Shown here piece after piece: positions 11,050-20,511 of a stretch of DNA of 64,000 nt. How positions within the stretch are numbered: the stretch's first letter is position 1; every line of letters starts with the position of its first letter. The DNA lies in assembly GCA_029204225.1 (NCBI GenBank), contig MU832098.1, positions 23,495-87,494 on the forward strand, in the 5' to 3' direction. The notes under the pieces are model-generated. The model worked only from the letters and a program-made list of their open reading frames with translations, ran no database searches and had not been told where the DNA came from. The DNA comes from Diphasiastrum complanatum (lineage: Eukaryota > Streptophyta > Lycopodiopsida > Lycopodiales > Lycopodiaceae). Both the position numbers and the translations under genes were made by a program.

Positions 11050-12898
11050 TTTAAATCTTTATAAACACATAAATAGAAAAGAAATAAATGCAATACACAC
11101 ATACCATATAGTGAGTTACGTGTGTTTCTCCCCATGCATCGATCATCAATTGAATGAATGCTTTGACTTCTCTCATGTATTTATCCAAATCTTCATCTCT
11201 CACAATTTTTTTGTTGATAGTTTGTGACAAGGCATCAAATGCTTGCCACACCTTAGCGCGTGTACTTGCCACACCTTAGCATGTGTACTTGCCATGCGAG
11301 GATATGAGCCAATATTTGTTGTGCATTGACATATTTTCTTCCAGTACTCCCATTCGACACTGCTTTCGCGTACAGTATGATTGGACAATAAGTGTCTTGC
11401 TTTCGCACCCTCCATAGAAAATTTTGCTAGAACATCTTGTGTTTTTCCACTCATCTCAATGTTTTTGGTAAGACTCACATGGCCCCCATGCAATCCCATA
11501 TCAGATAAAATTATCTCTAGATTTCTAATACTAACATTTGCTCTTGATTTGGGCTGCATGTTCCATGCGTAACAACAATGCATATATAATAATTTGTCCA
11601 ATATTCGCAATCCAGCATGCATTTTGCAAAAATGGATTCTTTCGAGAGGAATGTTCAAGACAGGACTCCAAGCTTTGTCTAGATTGTGCCTATTCGGTGC
11701 AAGACGTTGGTTGCAATTCAAAATGCTTTTGCCTTGCCCAGATTCAAACATACAGTATATGCAAAAATGCTTTGCATTTGCACCGAGACCACAACCGTAC
11801 ATGCAATTTCAAGGTCTTCAAATTAGCAGCTAGGTGCCATTCTACATTAAAGCTTTCTCCTTCAACACTGAGCAATTTGCCTTCATTTTGTGCATGTGTT
11901 ATGTTAGATATACTACATTTTTCAAATAGCCACTTCAATACTTCGTGAGACTCCTTAGGAACTTCAAATGCAGCTATCCACCATATGTGATTTACGGATT
12001 GCACGCTATATTCTTTAGAATAACTTTCACCAAACTGTTGCAATTCATGGTTCATCAAGGTGATTGTGAGGCATTGAAGTTTATGCCCTTTTACGATTTC
12101 CGCTTCATCTAACTTTACCTCCGCAATCTACAAAATCAAAATTTTATAATGAAAACTAACAAGGACATATTAGTTGAAGAAAAGCATACAATTGGAAACC
12201 GGAATCTACAAAAAATGTTCTCACCATTTGTTTTAAGTTCTTAATGTCGAATCATCACCGCTTGGACCTTTTCCAAATCTAAGAATATATTGTTGCCTTG
12301 GTGATAATGAAAACATACCGGAGGTGCTTTCTTCTTATTGGTTATTGTAAAAGAATCCTCAATATGCTGAAACTTTCCTAATTTAGAGAGCAAAATCGAA
12401 TCGCATTCTCGTTTGGCAGATTCAACAAGTTTATACTAGGTATTATTTGATGGCGTTTTAACCCATTTTTGTCAAAGTGTTTCATAAACTTCTTTAAAGC
12501 TCTATACTCCTTGCGACTCACATCTCCTTGGTCGCATGCGTATATCATCTCTTTAACATTTGGATTTGGCTTGAATTTTTGACTAGCTTTATTGCGATTC
12601 TCAAGCAAATTGAATCACTTGTTTCATCTTTCACAATTTTCATCAAATCTTTATCCTTCATAAAATGTTTCATATATTTTTTGCTAATAACTTTTTTACC
12701 AACTGTCTTTTGCAAGAACTCTTTTGTGTCTCTCATACATCTTTTACTGGCACCACTACCTAGTGCCAAAGCATCTAATTTGTGTCTCTTAGTATTTTCT
12801 TTTTGTGCTTGGTGATCCGTTGAGACTCTACACTTTCGTTGTAAGCCGTATATTGAAACTAACTTTTTTTTACCCAATGTATTCAAGAACACCACCAA
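11050..12898 (-). pseudogene. unrecognised gene relic, possibly a transposon-encoded protein
   Basis: Not confidently recognised. The minus strand carries coding-like pieces in order. First, 12898-12545 is Lys-rich (ASKRCMRDTKEFLQKTVGKK). Next, 12608-12378 (VKEMIYACDQGDVSRKEYRA) overlaps it in another frame. After a possible intron (12320-12125) comes 12120-11750 (EVKLDEAEIVKGHKLQCLTI, VNHIWWIAAFEVPKESHEVL, ESFNVEWHLAANLKTLK). A shift leads to 11802-11250 (YGCGLGANAKHFCIYC, LERIHFCKMHAGLRILDKLL, HTVRESSVEWEYWKKICQ). A 23-bp tandem duplication (about 11243-11288) shifts the frame before the last piece (DALSQTINKKIVRDEDLDKY). The module AxxLKTLKxxYGxxLGAN...CxxC resembles domains in large repetitive protein families of plants and invertebrates, possibly transposases. 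That comparison is from memory, and the function is unassigned. Confidence 0.4.
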
Positions 12899-13265
12899 GA
12901 AACTTTATCTGAGACACCATATCTACCCAGAACACCTCCGATCAACATAGGGAAAAATTGTGACTATCTATATCAAATTAAACCTTGGCCAAAAATTTCT
13001 AGTTTTTGATATACTATGTTTCAGAACAACCTCAAACATTGTTCGAGTTATGCACATCACAAGCACACCACAGAGGAACTTTATGAGACAATCACTACCT
13101 ATGTCTTAGATACCAGTTTGGCTGGGTTTGAAATTTTTTCTTGATGTACTATGCTTCACCACAACCTCGAACATTGTTCGAGGTTGGCACATCCCATTCC
13201 ATACTAGAACTAACATTTTGAGACCCAATGTACAAGAACACCACCGAAAAACTTAATTAGAGACA
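12870..13265. repeat. imperfect tandem repeat, period about 170 bp
   Basis: Two full and one partial copy. CAAGAACACCACC(A/G)A.AAACTTxAT.xGAGACACCAT recurs near 12885, 13060 and 13230. The segment xTTTTTGATATACTATGTTTCA.xACAACCTC(A/G)AACATTGTTCGAG occurs near 13010 and 13140. It ends just before the C7 LTR. No coding potential. Confidence 0.65.
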
Positions 13266-13269
13266 CCAT

Positions 13270-14022
13270 TGTCACAAATTGTGAACTCCTGCAACTTTGT
13301 CGCGATTCAAAGTGAAACGACATGAAGCGAAGGTTGAATGATGAACAATTCGCGAAAGTCAACGTACCTCAAAAACCCTAAGACACGAAGCAAAGTGAAA
13401 CTCGAAGGTCAAATTATTCGTGAAAGTCAAACATGCCTCCAAGACCAAAAGACACCACACGACAAGAAATGAAAAGAAAATGAAGGAAAATCTTTCACGC
13501 TGCCAGTTGGTAGCTCAACGGGCATGGAGTTTTGAGCTTCACGCTCAGCTGAAATAGTTAGCAATAACAGAGAGTAACTAACTAGTTGATTAGCCTTAAC
13601 TACTCTTGTAATTCTTTGTTTAGCTATCTTGTAAATTTCACACAGTGGAGATATAAACAAAAATTCTGGATCAACAGAAGAAAAAAAAAAAAAAAGAGAG
13701 AGAAAGAGTGAGAGTAGAGCAGAAAAAGAAAAGAATAGAAAAACAAAATAGTTGTTCATAAATGTCTGCCAACGAGCAGAACATAGCAAAAGAGCAGAGT
13801 GTCAGGCCGCCAACGAGCGAGACATTGATCATCTCGTTCTAAGAATCCAAACTGATAATACATTTGCTCTCTCTTGTCCATCTCTGATTTTTCGCTATAT
13901 TGATTGCTAGAATGACTTCTGTTTTGTGATCTGTAGTCGCGTGCCTAGGATCGTGGAAGCTTCCGCATAAGAGAACTCAAAGAAAAGAAATTTGTTCACA
14001 ATAATGAAACTCGTTTGCGACA
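13270..14022 (+). repeat. copia C7 5' LTR
   Basis: Starts TGTCACAAATTG and ends TTTGCGACA immediately before a perfect primer site. It shares words with the C6 LTR (41203-41812), such as GGTGAACTC/TGTGAACTC near the start, CTCTTGTAAT, GCTATCTTGTAA and GAGTG(T/C)CAGG...CCAACGAG. These two copia families are therefore related. The matching 3' LTR is absent because the element is cut at about 15655. Confidence 0.75.
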
Positions 14023-14035
14023 TGGTATCAGAGCC
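14023..14035 (+). promoter_or_regulatory. C7 primer-binding site (tRNA-iMet type)
   Basis: TGGTATCAGAGCC abuts the LTR end CA at 14022, the standard Ty1/copia arrangement, and fixes the LTR 3' boundary. Confidence 0.85.
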
Positions 14036-14086
14036 GTGAGGTTGTCACAACTTATATTCAAACAATGATTTTATAGGCAACACAAT

Positions 14087-15655
14087 ATGGCTACAATGAT
14101 CCAGACAAAAATAGCAATCAGTCTTGATGGTGAAAACTACATGATATGTAAATTCAAAATCAAAGCACTTCTGAAGGACGAAGGCATTTGGTCGGTGAAC
14201 GAACTCACAGAGGTACAGCCTCCAGAGGGAGATTCGAGGAGTGTTGAATGGATTAGAAAGGATGAGTGTGCTATGGCGATCATTGTTTCGTCCATCAATA
14301 AAAATCTACTCATGTAGATTGAAGACTGGGAAAGTAGCCATGCAGCATGGGAAAGACTAAAACAGAAGTACGAAGTGAGGATTGTAGCTTTAGTGATGCA
14401 TCTTCACAATCAGATGCAATCCATACGATGGGATGACAACTAGTTAGATCAGCACGTTGAGAAGATCAGAACGATCTTCGCTCAACTCGTTGCATCAGGT
14501 CAGGAACACCAGGTTGTGAGAAATTGACAAAAATCTAGCTTGGTAATTTTTATGATAGAAGTTTGTAAGTGAATCTCACATGTGTGGAGGATGTTCCCAC
14601 GTGTGGAGAATTGTAAAGTAAATAAAAATGTTTGATATAGGGGTCTCATAGAATTTCATAGTCAAGCATTTAGGTGTAGGATGTTGATAGGGTCAAATTT
14701 GGCATAGATGGCAAATTATCCATTTCCACTTGTAATGCCACTATTGAGCCAAAATAGAGTAGGAGGCCAAACTTGTGCCAATTAGAGTGTAGACAAGTGT
14801 AATGCTTTTTTTTTATGAAGTTTAAGAGGTCCAATAGGATTTAGAGGTGGAACCATGAGTGGTCCAATAGAATTTGAGGTTTGCTTGAAAATGGTCCAAT
14901 AGAATTTAGAGGTGCATGGATCAATGGTCCAATAGGATTAAGAGGTGGAAAAGTGTGGTCCAATCATAGTTAAGCATAGTGGTAGCTCGTGAATCTACTA
15001 GTATCATTGTACTCCTCATTTGGATCTAATTGATTTTGAGATTGAGTGGATTTTGAGTGTAAGTGATTTTCTAGCTTTCTCTCTCTACTCGAGAGCTATT
15101 GATGATTTTCTCTCTCTACCCGAGGAGAGCAGCTTGTTTTTACTTAGATTACTTTTGGAACACTTCCCACATGTGTGAGTGAGAGTTGGAAGTGATTGAA
15201 TGCATGTAGTAGTGTGTTTTTGCCATAGAATCAAAGATAGATCTTGAATCTCAATCTAGTCTTGATCTTTGTGCATCTACACACCTTAGGAGATCACAAG
15301 TACATGTTGTGGACAGTCCACACGTGTGAAATCAACACAGGTCCCAACACCACAACAGCTGATGTACTTCATGAAATCTCTATCTGCATCCTATCAGCTG
15401 TTGAGAATGCTCATACTGAGTCTACCAGATATGACATTTGACAAAGCAATCAGTCTTGTCGCTGGTGAGATACTGATGAGGGACGAAGGAGAAGGAAACA
15501 GTGATCAAGAGAAAGCTCTCTTCACAAAAGGAAGAAAAAAAAATAAGAACAAGCCTAGATTCGACAAGACGAACACAAAGACTTCGATTAGAGACAATGA
15601 TAATCAATAATCTTATTTCTGTAATCACTGTCACAAACACAGGAACTCGAATCGA
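14087..15655 (+). pseudogene. copia C7 Gag, interrupted by a solo LTR
   Basis: Gag of a Ty1/copia element. ATG at 14087 gives MATMIQTKIAISLDGENYMI, then LKDEGIWSVNEL and WIRKDECAMAIIVSSINKN. A TAG at 14315-14317 and another stop near 14441 interrupt the frame. It continues (HAAWERLKQKYE, EKIRTIFAQLVASGQEH) to 14514, where an 823-bp LTR is inserted. At 15343 the same frame resumes (PTPQQLMYFMKSLSAS, LPDMTFDKAISLVAGEILMR) and ends in a Lys-rich tail. A broken zinc knuckle (CNHCHKHRNSNRK) lies near 15620-15650 after a stop. The element is then cut by element E sequence; protease, integrase and RT are missing. Confidence 0.8.
14515..15337 (+). mobile_element. solo LTR, family S, with perfect 5-bp target duplication
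   Basis: Begins TGTGAGAAATTGACAAAAAT and ends GTGTGAAATCAACA. It is flanked by CAGGT at 14510-14514 and CAGGT at 15338-15342. Other copies: 37231-38047 (-) and fragments at 34625-34672 and 10270-10672. A solo LTR arises by recombination between the two LTRs of a full element, deleting the interior. Removing it with one CAGGT restores the C7 Gag frame, so it is younger than C7. Confidence 0.95.
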
Positions 15656-16821
15656 AAATTATCGAGCATCTGGCCTTGGAGCTGGTGCAGTTTTGAGAGG
15701 TCTATTGTGATTGAACCCGCATTGCTGCATGGAGCAAGGACAACTTCTATCTTTATTCTTGTTGCTTGCTCCTCTTGTAGTAATTTCTGAAGAGCGACAT
15801 TGTCTTTATTGGCATCCAGCAGTTGTTGTTTTAAAGAATCAATATTAGTCTGATAATTTACAGACTTGGCCTCAAGTGCCTTATTATCTTTCTTCAAAGA
15901 ATGAGCTTCCTTTAGTGCAGTATGAAGTTGTGTGTCGAGCGATTGATTGCATTTGATCAGTTGGTTGTTGTCTGATTTGAGCAAGTTGATCTTTTCAAAA
16001 GAATCCTCCAGAGAGTCTATGCATTTTCTCTCTAAGTTAACGAGCTCAATGGTTAGCTTCTGATGATATTTATCGAATTCATAAATTTTTGCCACCAAAT
16101 TCTTTGCTCTCTCAGTCATGGTACGGAACTATTGGGGCTGGTTGTCAGGTTCTTCTTCTTGTTCATCCGTTGTCCCAGTGTCGCCTACTGTCGCTGCTCA
16201 AGCCCTGTCTGAAGTGTCGAATGGTATTTCATCGTCATCCGAGACGCTGGAATTCTTTTGCTTCTATGAGGTTGAAGCAGAGGCTGGTTTGGATGAGTCT
16301 GCAACAACAGCTCCATCTGTATCCATGGCCGTGGTAGCAACTGCATCTGTCTAAGAGGCTACAACATCAATTTCCATAGCAATTGTAGCTGCTACCTGGA
16401 TTGTTGATGCAATAGCTGCTATAGTAGGGATGGTCAGGAGGTTGGAGAGGTCAATTGGCGCTGGAGACAACAACTTTCCCATCAGTAAGGTTTTCTCCTG
16501 ATCGCTTAGGACTCCAAAATGTTCGCATAGTCGCGAAACATGTGCGCTTATTCCAGAAAATTTTTGGTGTTTGATCCACCTCAAAAAATCCTTGTATGCC
16601 ATAATGCCAAAGCATACAAGGTTGCCGGCTAGCGGGTCCAATAGATATCCAAAATTTTGCACCAAAATGATAGCATCTGCATCTGTCAAAAATGTAACTT
16701 GATTTGTGTATTTACAGAATAGCTTGAAGGTGGTATCCTTTATCATAGAGATTTTATACCCCTTAGTGGATACAAACTTAAGGTTCTGTAAACAAAATCG
16801 AAGGTGTCTGAAACTCAGCAA
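15640..16821 (-). pseudogene. element E coiled-coil ORF, function unknown
   Basis: One minus-strand frame of about 390 codons with four internal stops. The N-terminal part (16821-16351) reads GYKISMIKDTTFKLFCKYTN, TFLTDADAIILVQNFGYLLD, GIMAYKDFLRWIKHQKF and LSDQEKTLLMGKLLSPAPID. An Ala/Thr/Ser-rich and acidic linker follows (about 16370-16130). From 16119 there is a clear coiled coil about 110 residues long with heptad Leu spacing (KINLLKSDNNQLIKCNQSLD, SLKKDNKALEAKSVNYQTNI, LQKLLQEEQATRIKIE). It lies downstream of an LTR-type leader and primer site (17144-17161), so it is likely the internal ORF of a non-autonomous or aberrant LTR element. It has no zinc knuckle, protease or RT, and I do not recognise the family. 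Confidence 0.5.
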
Positions 16822-17143
16822 AGGTTTCCTGAAAGAGGGTAAAAATTTCTGAACTCTAATGACGCTTTTTGTCTCTTTTTGACCAAATTTGACAGATTTG
16901 ATGGGTTTTTGTTATTTTCTCTGATATCTCAGATCCAAATGGCTCTTAAGATTGGTGATTTGAATAGCTTGCCCTGTTTAATAATCATATTAGATTTCAA
17001 ACAAGCAAATCCACTCAAATCAAGCAAAATCAATCCCAAACTAATCCTAAAATGCAAATTTAACACTATTAATGCCACGACAAGATGCCTAATGCAAGCT
17101 AACCATCAACCAAACATGCTGCAAACTGAAAAATTGGCATAGC

Positions 17144-17161
17144 TTCCCGGCAACGGCGCCA
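17144..17161 (-). promoter_or_regulatory. element E left primer-binding site
   Basis: The minus strand reads TGGCGCCGTTGCCGGGAA four bases inside the LTR end at 17166. It is a textbook plant gypsy-type primer site, oriented towards the coiled-coil ORF. Confidence 0.75.
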
Positions 17162-17165
17162 AGAT

Positions 17166-17926
17166 TGTAGTGGGTTTCTTTCCTTGCCTAACCTGAATCC
17201 AAGATCTAGTATCAAAGAGAGGGATTTGGCACCCTGCATGTGTAAGTCTAACCCGATGATCCAATAGAGAATTGATAATTAGAAAGTCAATAAAAAGACT
17301 GTAGGCCTTTTTGTGGGACTTTTAATGTCGCATGCCTAAATGTCAAGTTAGTGAATAGAGTTGGGACTTCCACCAAAATTGGTTCAAATTCAGACTCAAA
17401 TTGGTTCCCTCCAATTATTGAATGGGTTCCCACTCTTTTTTAAGTTTGAATAGTTAGGCAGGTAGAAATGGGCCAATAGGATTTTGAGACCAAGGTCCTC
17501 CTCTCCACTATAAATAGAGGCAAGCTCGAGTTGTTCCTCATGTTCATATCCTCATTTCAATACAAGCAAATTGATTCTCTTATGAAATGGATTTGTGAAT
17601 GTCCTTGCTCTCTATCTCTTTTTCTCCATCTCTCATGATTTTGTTATATTTGCTTATTGTTGGATTTTAATGTTATGGGAATTGCTATTTCTTATACTTT
17701 TTGTGAGAGAGGAAGGGAGAGAGAGAAAGAGTAAGCTATCTTCATTGAGGATCGTAGTGTTAATGGATGTTAGAGTTAGATGTGGATCTTACATTCATGT
17801 TATAATCTGAGATATGATGATCGCTCTCACGAGATCAAACCTCCGTGTGACGACTAACTTCATTTTCTTGATGCTTGTTTGTTTGGATCTTGGGTTGAGG
17901 TGAGGCTAGGAAAGACACCCACTACA
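17166..17926 (+). repeat. element E LTR (or two abutting LTR ends)
   Basis: 761 bp starting TGTAGTGGGT and ending ACCCACTACA, a perfect 10-bp terminal inverted pair that extends imperfectly to about 40 bp. A CCAAT-like box (near 17472) and TATAAATAG (17509-17517) give it plus orientation. A primer site follows on the right. The left leader is in the opposite orientation, so part of the left side may belong to a second, minus-oriented LTR. Confidence 0.6.
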
Positions 17927-17930
17927 ATTT

Positions 17931-17948
17931 TGGCGCTGATGCCGGGGA
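17931..17948 (+). promoter_or_regulatory. element E right primer-binding site
   Basis: TGGCGCTGATGCCGGGGA, four bases after the LTR end at 17926. It is the inverted partner of the left site with a few substitutions. No ORF follows before the C1 fragment begins at about 18236. Confidence 0.7.
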
Positions 17949-18235
17949 GCTACACCAATTTTTCAGCTTGCAGCATGGTTGTTGGATGGTTAGCTTGCAT
18001 TAGGCATCTTGTCGTGGCATGAATAGTGTTAAGATTGTATTTACGGTTAGTTTGGAAGTGATTTTGCTTGATTTGAGTGGATCTTCTTGTTTGAAATCTA
18101 ATCTAATTGTTGAACAAGGATAGCTATTTAGATCACCATTCTTAAGATCCATCTGGATCTGAGAAATTAAAAAAAAACAACAAAAATTGGTCAAATCTGT
18201 CAGATTTTGGTCAAAAGGAGACAAAAATTGTCAAC

Positions 18236-18385
18236 CTTTGCAAGATCTTTGACAATATGAGAGTTAGATGAGATCTCATTCACTTTGGCATTGTGAGATT
18301 CATCAAAGAGAACATATCTACTTACTTTACTTTTCTTAGAGATAGGACCATAAATCCTATATCCCTTGCTACATTCACTATAGCC
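18236..18385 (-). pseudogene. copia C1 integrase C-terminal hinge, left fragment
   Basis: Minus-strand text GYSECSKGYRIYGPISKKSK then VSRYVLFDES is the conserved end of Ty1/copia integrase. It is bounded on the right by the C2 5' LTR (18386) and continues from the fragment at 34537-34624 once C2 and one target duplicate (GGCTA/GGCCA) are removed. On the left it is cut by the element E palindrome. It shows that C2 inserted into an older minus-strand copia element. Confidence 0.85.
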
Positions 18386-19248
18386 TGTAGGACACCTGAT
18401 CAGACAGATCTCGATTCTACTAACAAAGTGCACAGTTTACTTGACAAAGGATGAGAAACAAACGTGAACTCGAAACATTTCTATTTGTGATCAACCTCGA
18501 AAGATTCGCAAAATTTATCTTGCTTAAAACTCGAAAAATTCACGAAACAATTTCTTGTAGAAGCTCGTGGTTTCTTGTTGAAGCTCGAAAGATTCGTGAA
18601 CATAATCTTGTCGCAAAATATTTTGTTTCTTGTTCAAGCTCAAAGACTGTCATCTATTGCGAACAATTCACGAAACACGAAAAAGTCGAGAAACACGAGA
18701 GTGTCGCAAATAATTTGTGAAACACGAAGCTGTGACAAAGATAGACTGTCGTGAAATATTTGCGAACAAAAATTATTCGACCCTAATACATAGAGCATCT
18801 ATTCAAATATCAACCATCGTAAACAATTAGATCTGTTGTTACATAATTAAAAGGCTAAAAGACCGGTAATCAAAAGGCCAAAAGACCTATCCTGTAGCAA
18901 TATAAATACAAGTGCACTACCCATTGTAACAAAACACTCACACTAAAAAGACTCTCAGACTTATTCAATCAGAGACACAACAGCGAGATAAGACAACAAG
19001 AGATGTATACTGATTCAAATTCAAAATTATAAATTTGGTTTTGATCAATAGTTTTTGTTTGTCTAAAATTGTCTTAAGTTGTCCTTAATTCTACATATTA
19101 TTTCTGCACGCTAATTCAATCAAGGTAATTAATTGTTCTATTAGTACATAGATCAGCAACAAACCCGATTGAAGACACTGATATTAGTTTGATTTATTCA
19201 AACTTTCATTGTGTTCTCTGTGGAAGAATTATTACTCTTTTTCCTATA
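18386..19248 (+). repeat. C2 5' LTR
   Basis: 863 bp beginning TGTAGGACACCTGATCAG and ending TTTTTCCTATA just before the primer site. The usual CA end is changed to TA, but the 3' LTR still ends CCTACA. The U3 part contains many CGAAA/TTCGxGAA words, including TTCACGAA (18538, 18667) and TTCGTGAA (18593). Confidence 0.9.
18901..18908 (+). promoter_or_regulatory. C2 5' LTR TATA box
   Basis: TATAAATA in the middle of the LTR, about 515 bp after its start, as expected for the U3/R border. In the 3' LTR the same place reads ATATAACTA, a weakened version. Confidence 0.65.
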
Positions 19249-19249
19249 G

Positions 19250-19381
19250 TGGTATCAGAGCAAATTAGTGCTGATACAGTGGTATCAGAGCAAATTAGTA
19301 TTGATACAGTGGTATCAGAGCGGGATTAGTGCTGATACAGTGGTATCAAAATAAGTCAGAGTCGATACAATGGTATCTTTG
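19250..19381 (+). repeat. tandem array of C2 primer-binding-site units
   Basis: Five head-to-tail units of 30-31 bp, each starting with the tRNA-iMet primer site. TGGTATCAGAGC is perfect at 19250, 19280 and 19310, and degraded at 19341 (TGGTATCAAAAT) and 19371 (TGGTATCTTT). Spacers read AAATTAGTGCTGATACAG with small changes. A normal element has one such site next to the LTR. Confidence 0.95.
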
Positions 19382-19447
19382 CATCTCTCTCAACATTCTT
19401 TATACATCCATCAGAAAGCTGCATCTGGAGTTATTCAAAAATAGAAG

Positions 19448-20511
19448 ATGTCGTCGATCAGCAATATTTAGGCTAAGATCACTATGATTTTGGATCCAGA
19501 AGGTTTAAACTATTTGATTTAAAAATTAAAGACTTCACTCATATTGAAGGGTGAAGGTCTTTGGCAATGGGTAGAACCAATAGAGGAGAAGCCAATAGCT
19601 ACTCCTGGCAAAGAACTTCGAGAATGAAGTTTGAGAAATGACAAAGCTATAGCAATTATTGCATCTTCAGTGCGTGACAAAATAATGTTAGATCTTACAT
19701 CAATTTCGAACACAAAAGGTTTATGGAAAGAATTGCAAACCAAGAATGAGACTCGATATCGTAATCAAATCATGTTCTTGGAAGACCAATTAACTTACCC
19801 ACAGTGGGACGACAAAGACTTGACCACATTTGTACGAAAGATTAAGGATCTATTTATTTCCTTGCAAAATTCTGGCATGGAAAATGCAATTTCAAAGGAA
19901 AAACAACTTAGTTATTTTCTTTGAGCCCTACCCAAGTCATTCTATACAACTTGAACCTTATTGATGAAAGATGCGACATTGACACTTCAAAAGGTAATAG
20001 ATGGAGTTAAAGAGGAAGTAGAAGCTTGTGAACGCTATGACGATAATGGCGATTCCAAAAATGCTCTATTTACTCATAAGAATAAATCTTCTAAGAAGTC
20101 TAAGTTTAAGAGGGAGTTGTCTAAAAAGAATGACTCTATGACAAATGATCAACAATCTGGAAAACAACAGAAAAATTTTGGTGATACGAAGATCTGCAAC
20201 AGATGCAAAAGATCAGGTCACACAAAAGATAAGTGTTGGTTAAATCCAAAGATTGAATGCATTCATTGTCATAAACAGGGTCATGAAGCAGTAGACTGTT
20301 ATTAAAATCCCAAAAACAAAAAGGAGCAGAATTGAAGCAAACCTTCAGATTCAAACTATGTCGAAGACAAAGTAGAATGCTCCAGAGCAACAGAAGACAA
20401 GACGACAAAGAACTCAGTAGCTTATGTTGGTGTTGATGTATGTCTTCATCATATTCTAAAATTCGCGAAGTAGTACTTGATTTGAGCCACCTCACAATTT
20501 GTTTCTTCGAA
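19448..20511 (+). pseudogene. copia C2 Gag
   Basis: ATG at 19448 (MSSISNI) is the first after the primer region. The same frame, with stops near 19470, 19519, 19625, 19922 and 19950, reads a copia Gag: GEGLWQWVEPIEEKP, NDKAIAIIASSVRDKIMLD, TKGLWKELQTKNETRYRNQ, FVRKIKDLFISLQNSGMENA, LQKVIDGVKEEVEACERYDD. A Lys-rich segment leads to two good zinc knuckles, CNRCKRSGHTKDKC and CIHCHKQGHEAVDC (20195-20300), then a stop. About 200 bp of decayed downstream text follows before the C5 junction, which I can place only to 20440-20540. Function: RNA binding and particle assembly. Confidence 0.8.

Larger units (their letters stand above)
16863..18231. repeat. large palindrome: inverted LTR-end/leader arms around a 0.7-kb core
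   Basis: The left arm (about 16863-17206) and right arm (about 17885-18231) are inverted copies of each other, roughly 345 bp each with scattered differences. Each arm contains, reading outward from the centre, an LTR-like end (..ACCCACTACA), a TGGCGC-type primer site, and a leader with the same words (GCATTAGGCATCTTGTCGTGGCAT; TTGATTTGAGTGGAT). Only the left arm leads into an ORF (15640-16821). This head-to-head layout could come from autointegration, inverted insertion into a sister copy, or an inverted duplication. Confidence 0.85.

Noticed and set aside
11021-11948. Plus-strand ORFs over the unknown relic
   Set aside because: Cys/Phe/His-rich shadows of the minus-strand blocks, which are longer and show ordered conserved text.
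17595-17810. 71-codon ORF in element E core
   Set aside because: Lies inside the LTR downstream of the TATA box with hydrophobic low-complexity text; typical chance ORF in an LTR.
19250-19381. Possible CRISPR-like array
   Set aside because: Units are contiguous with no unique spacers, lie at a retrotransposon primer site, and the DNA is plant nuclear.
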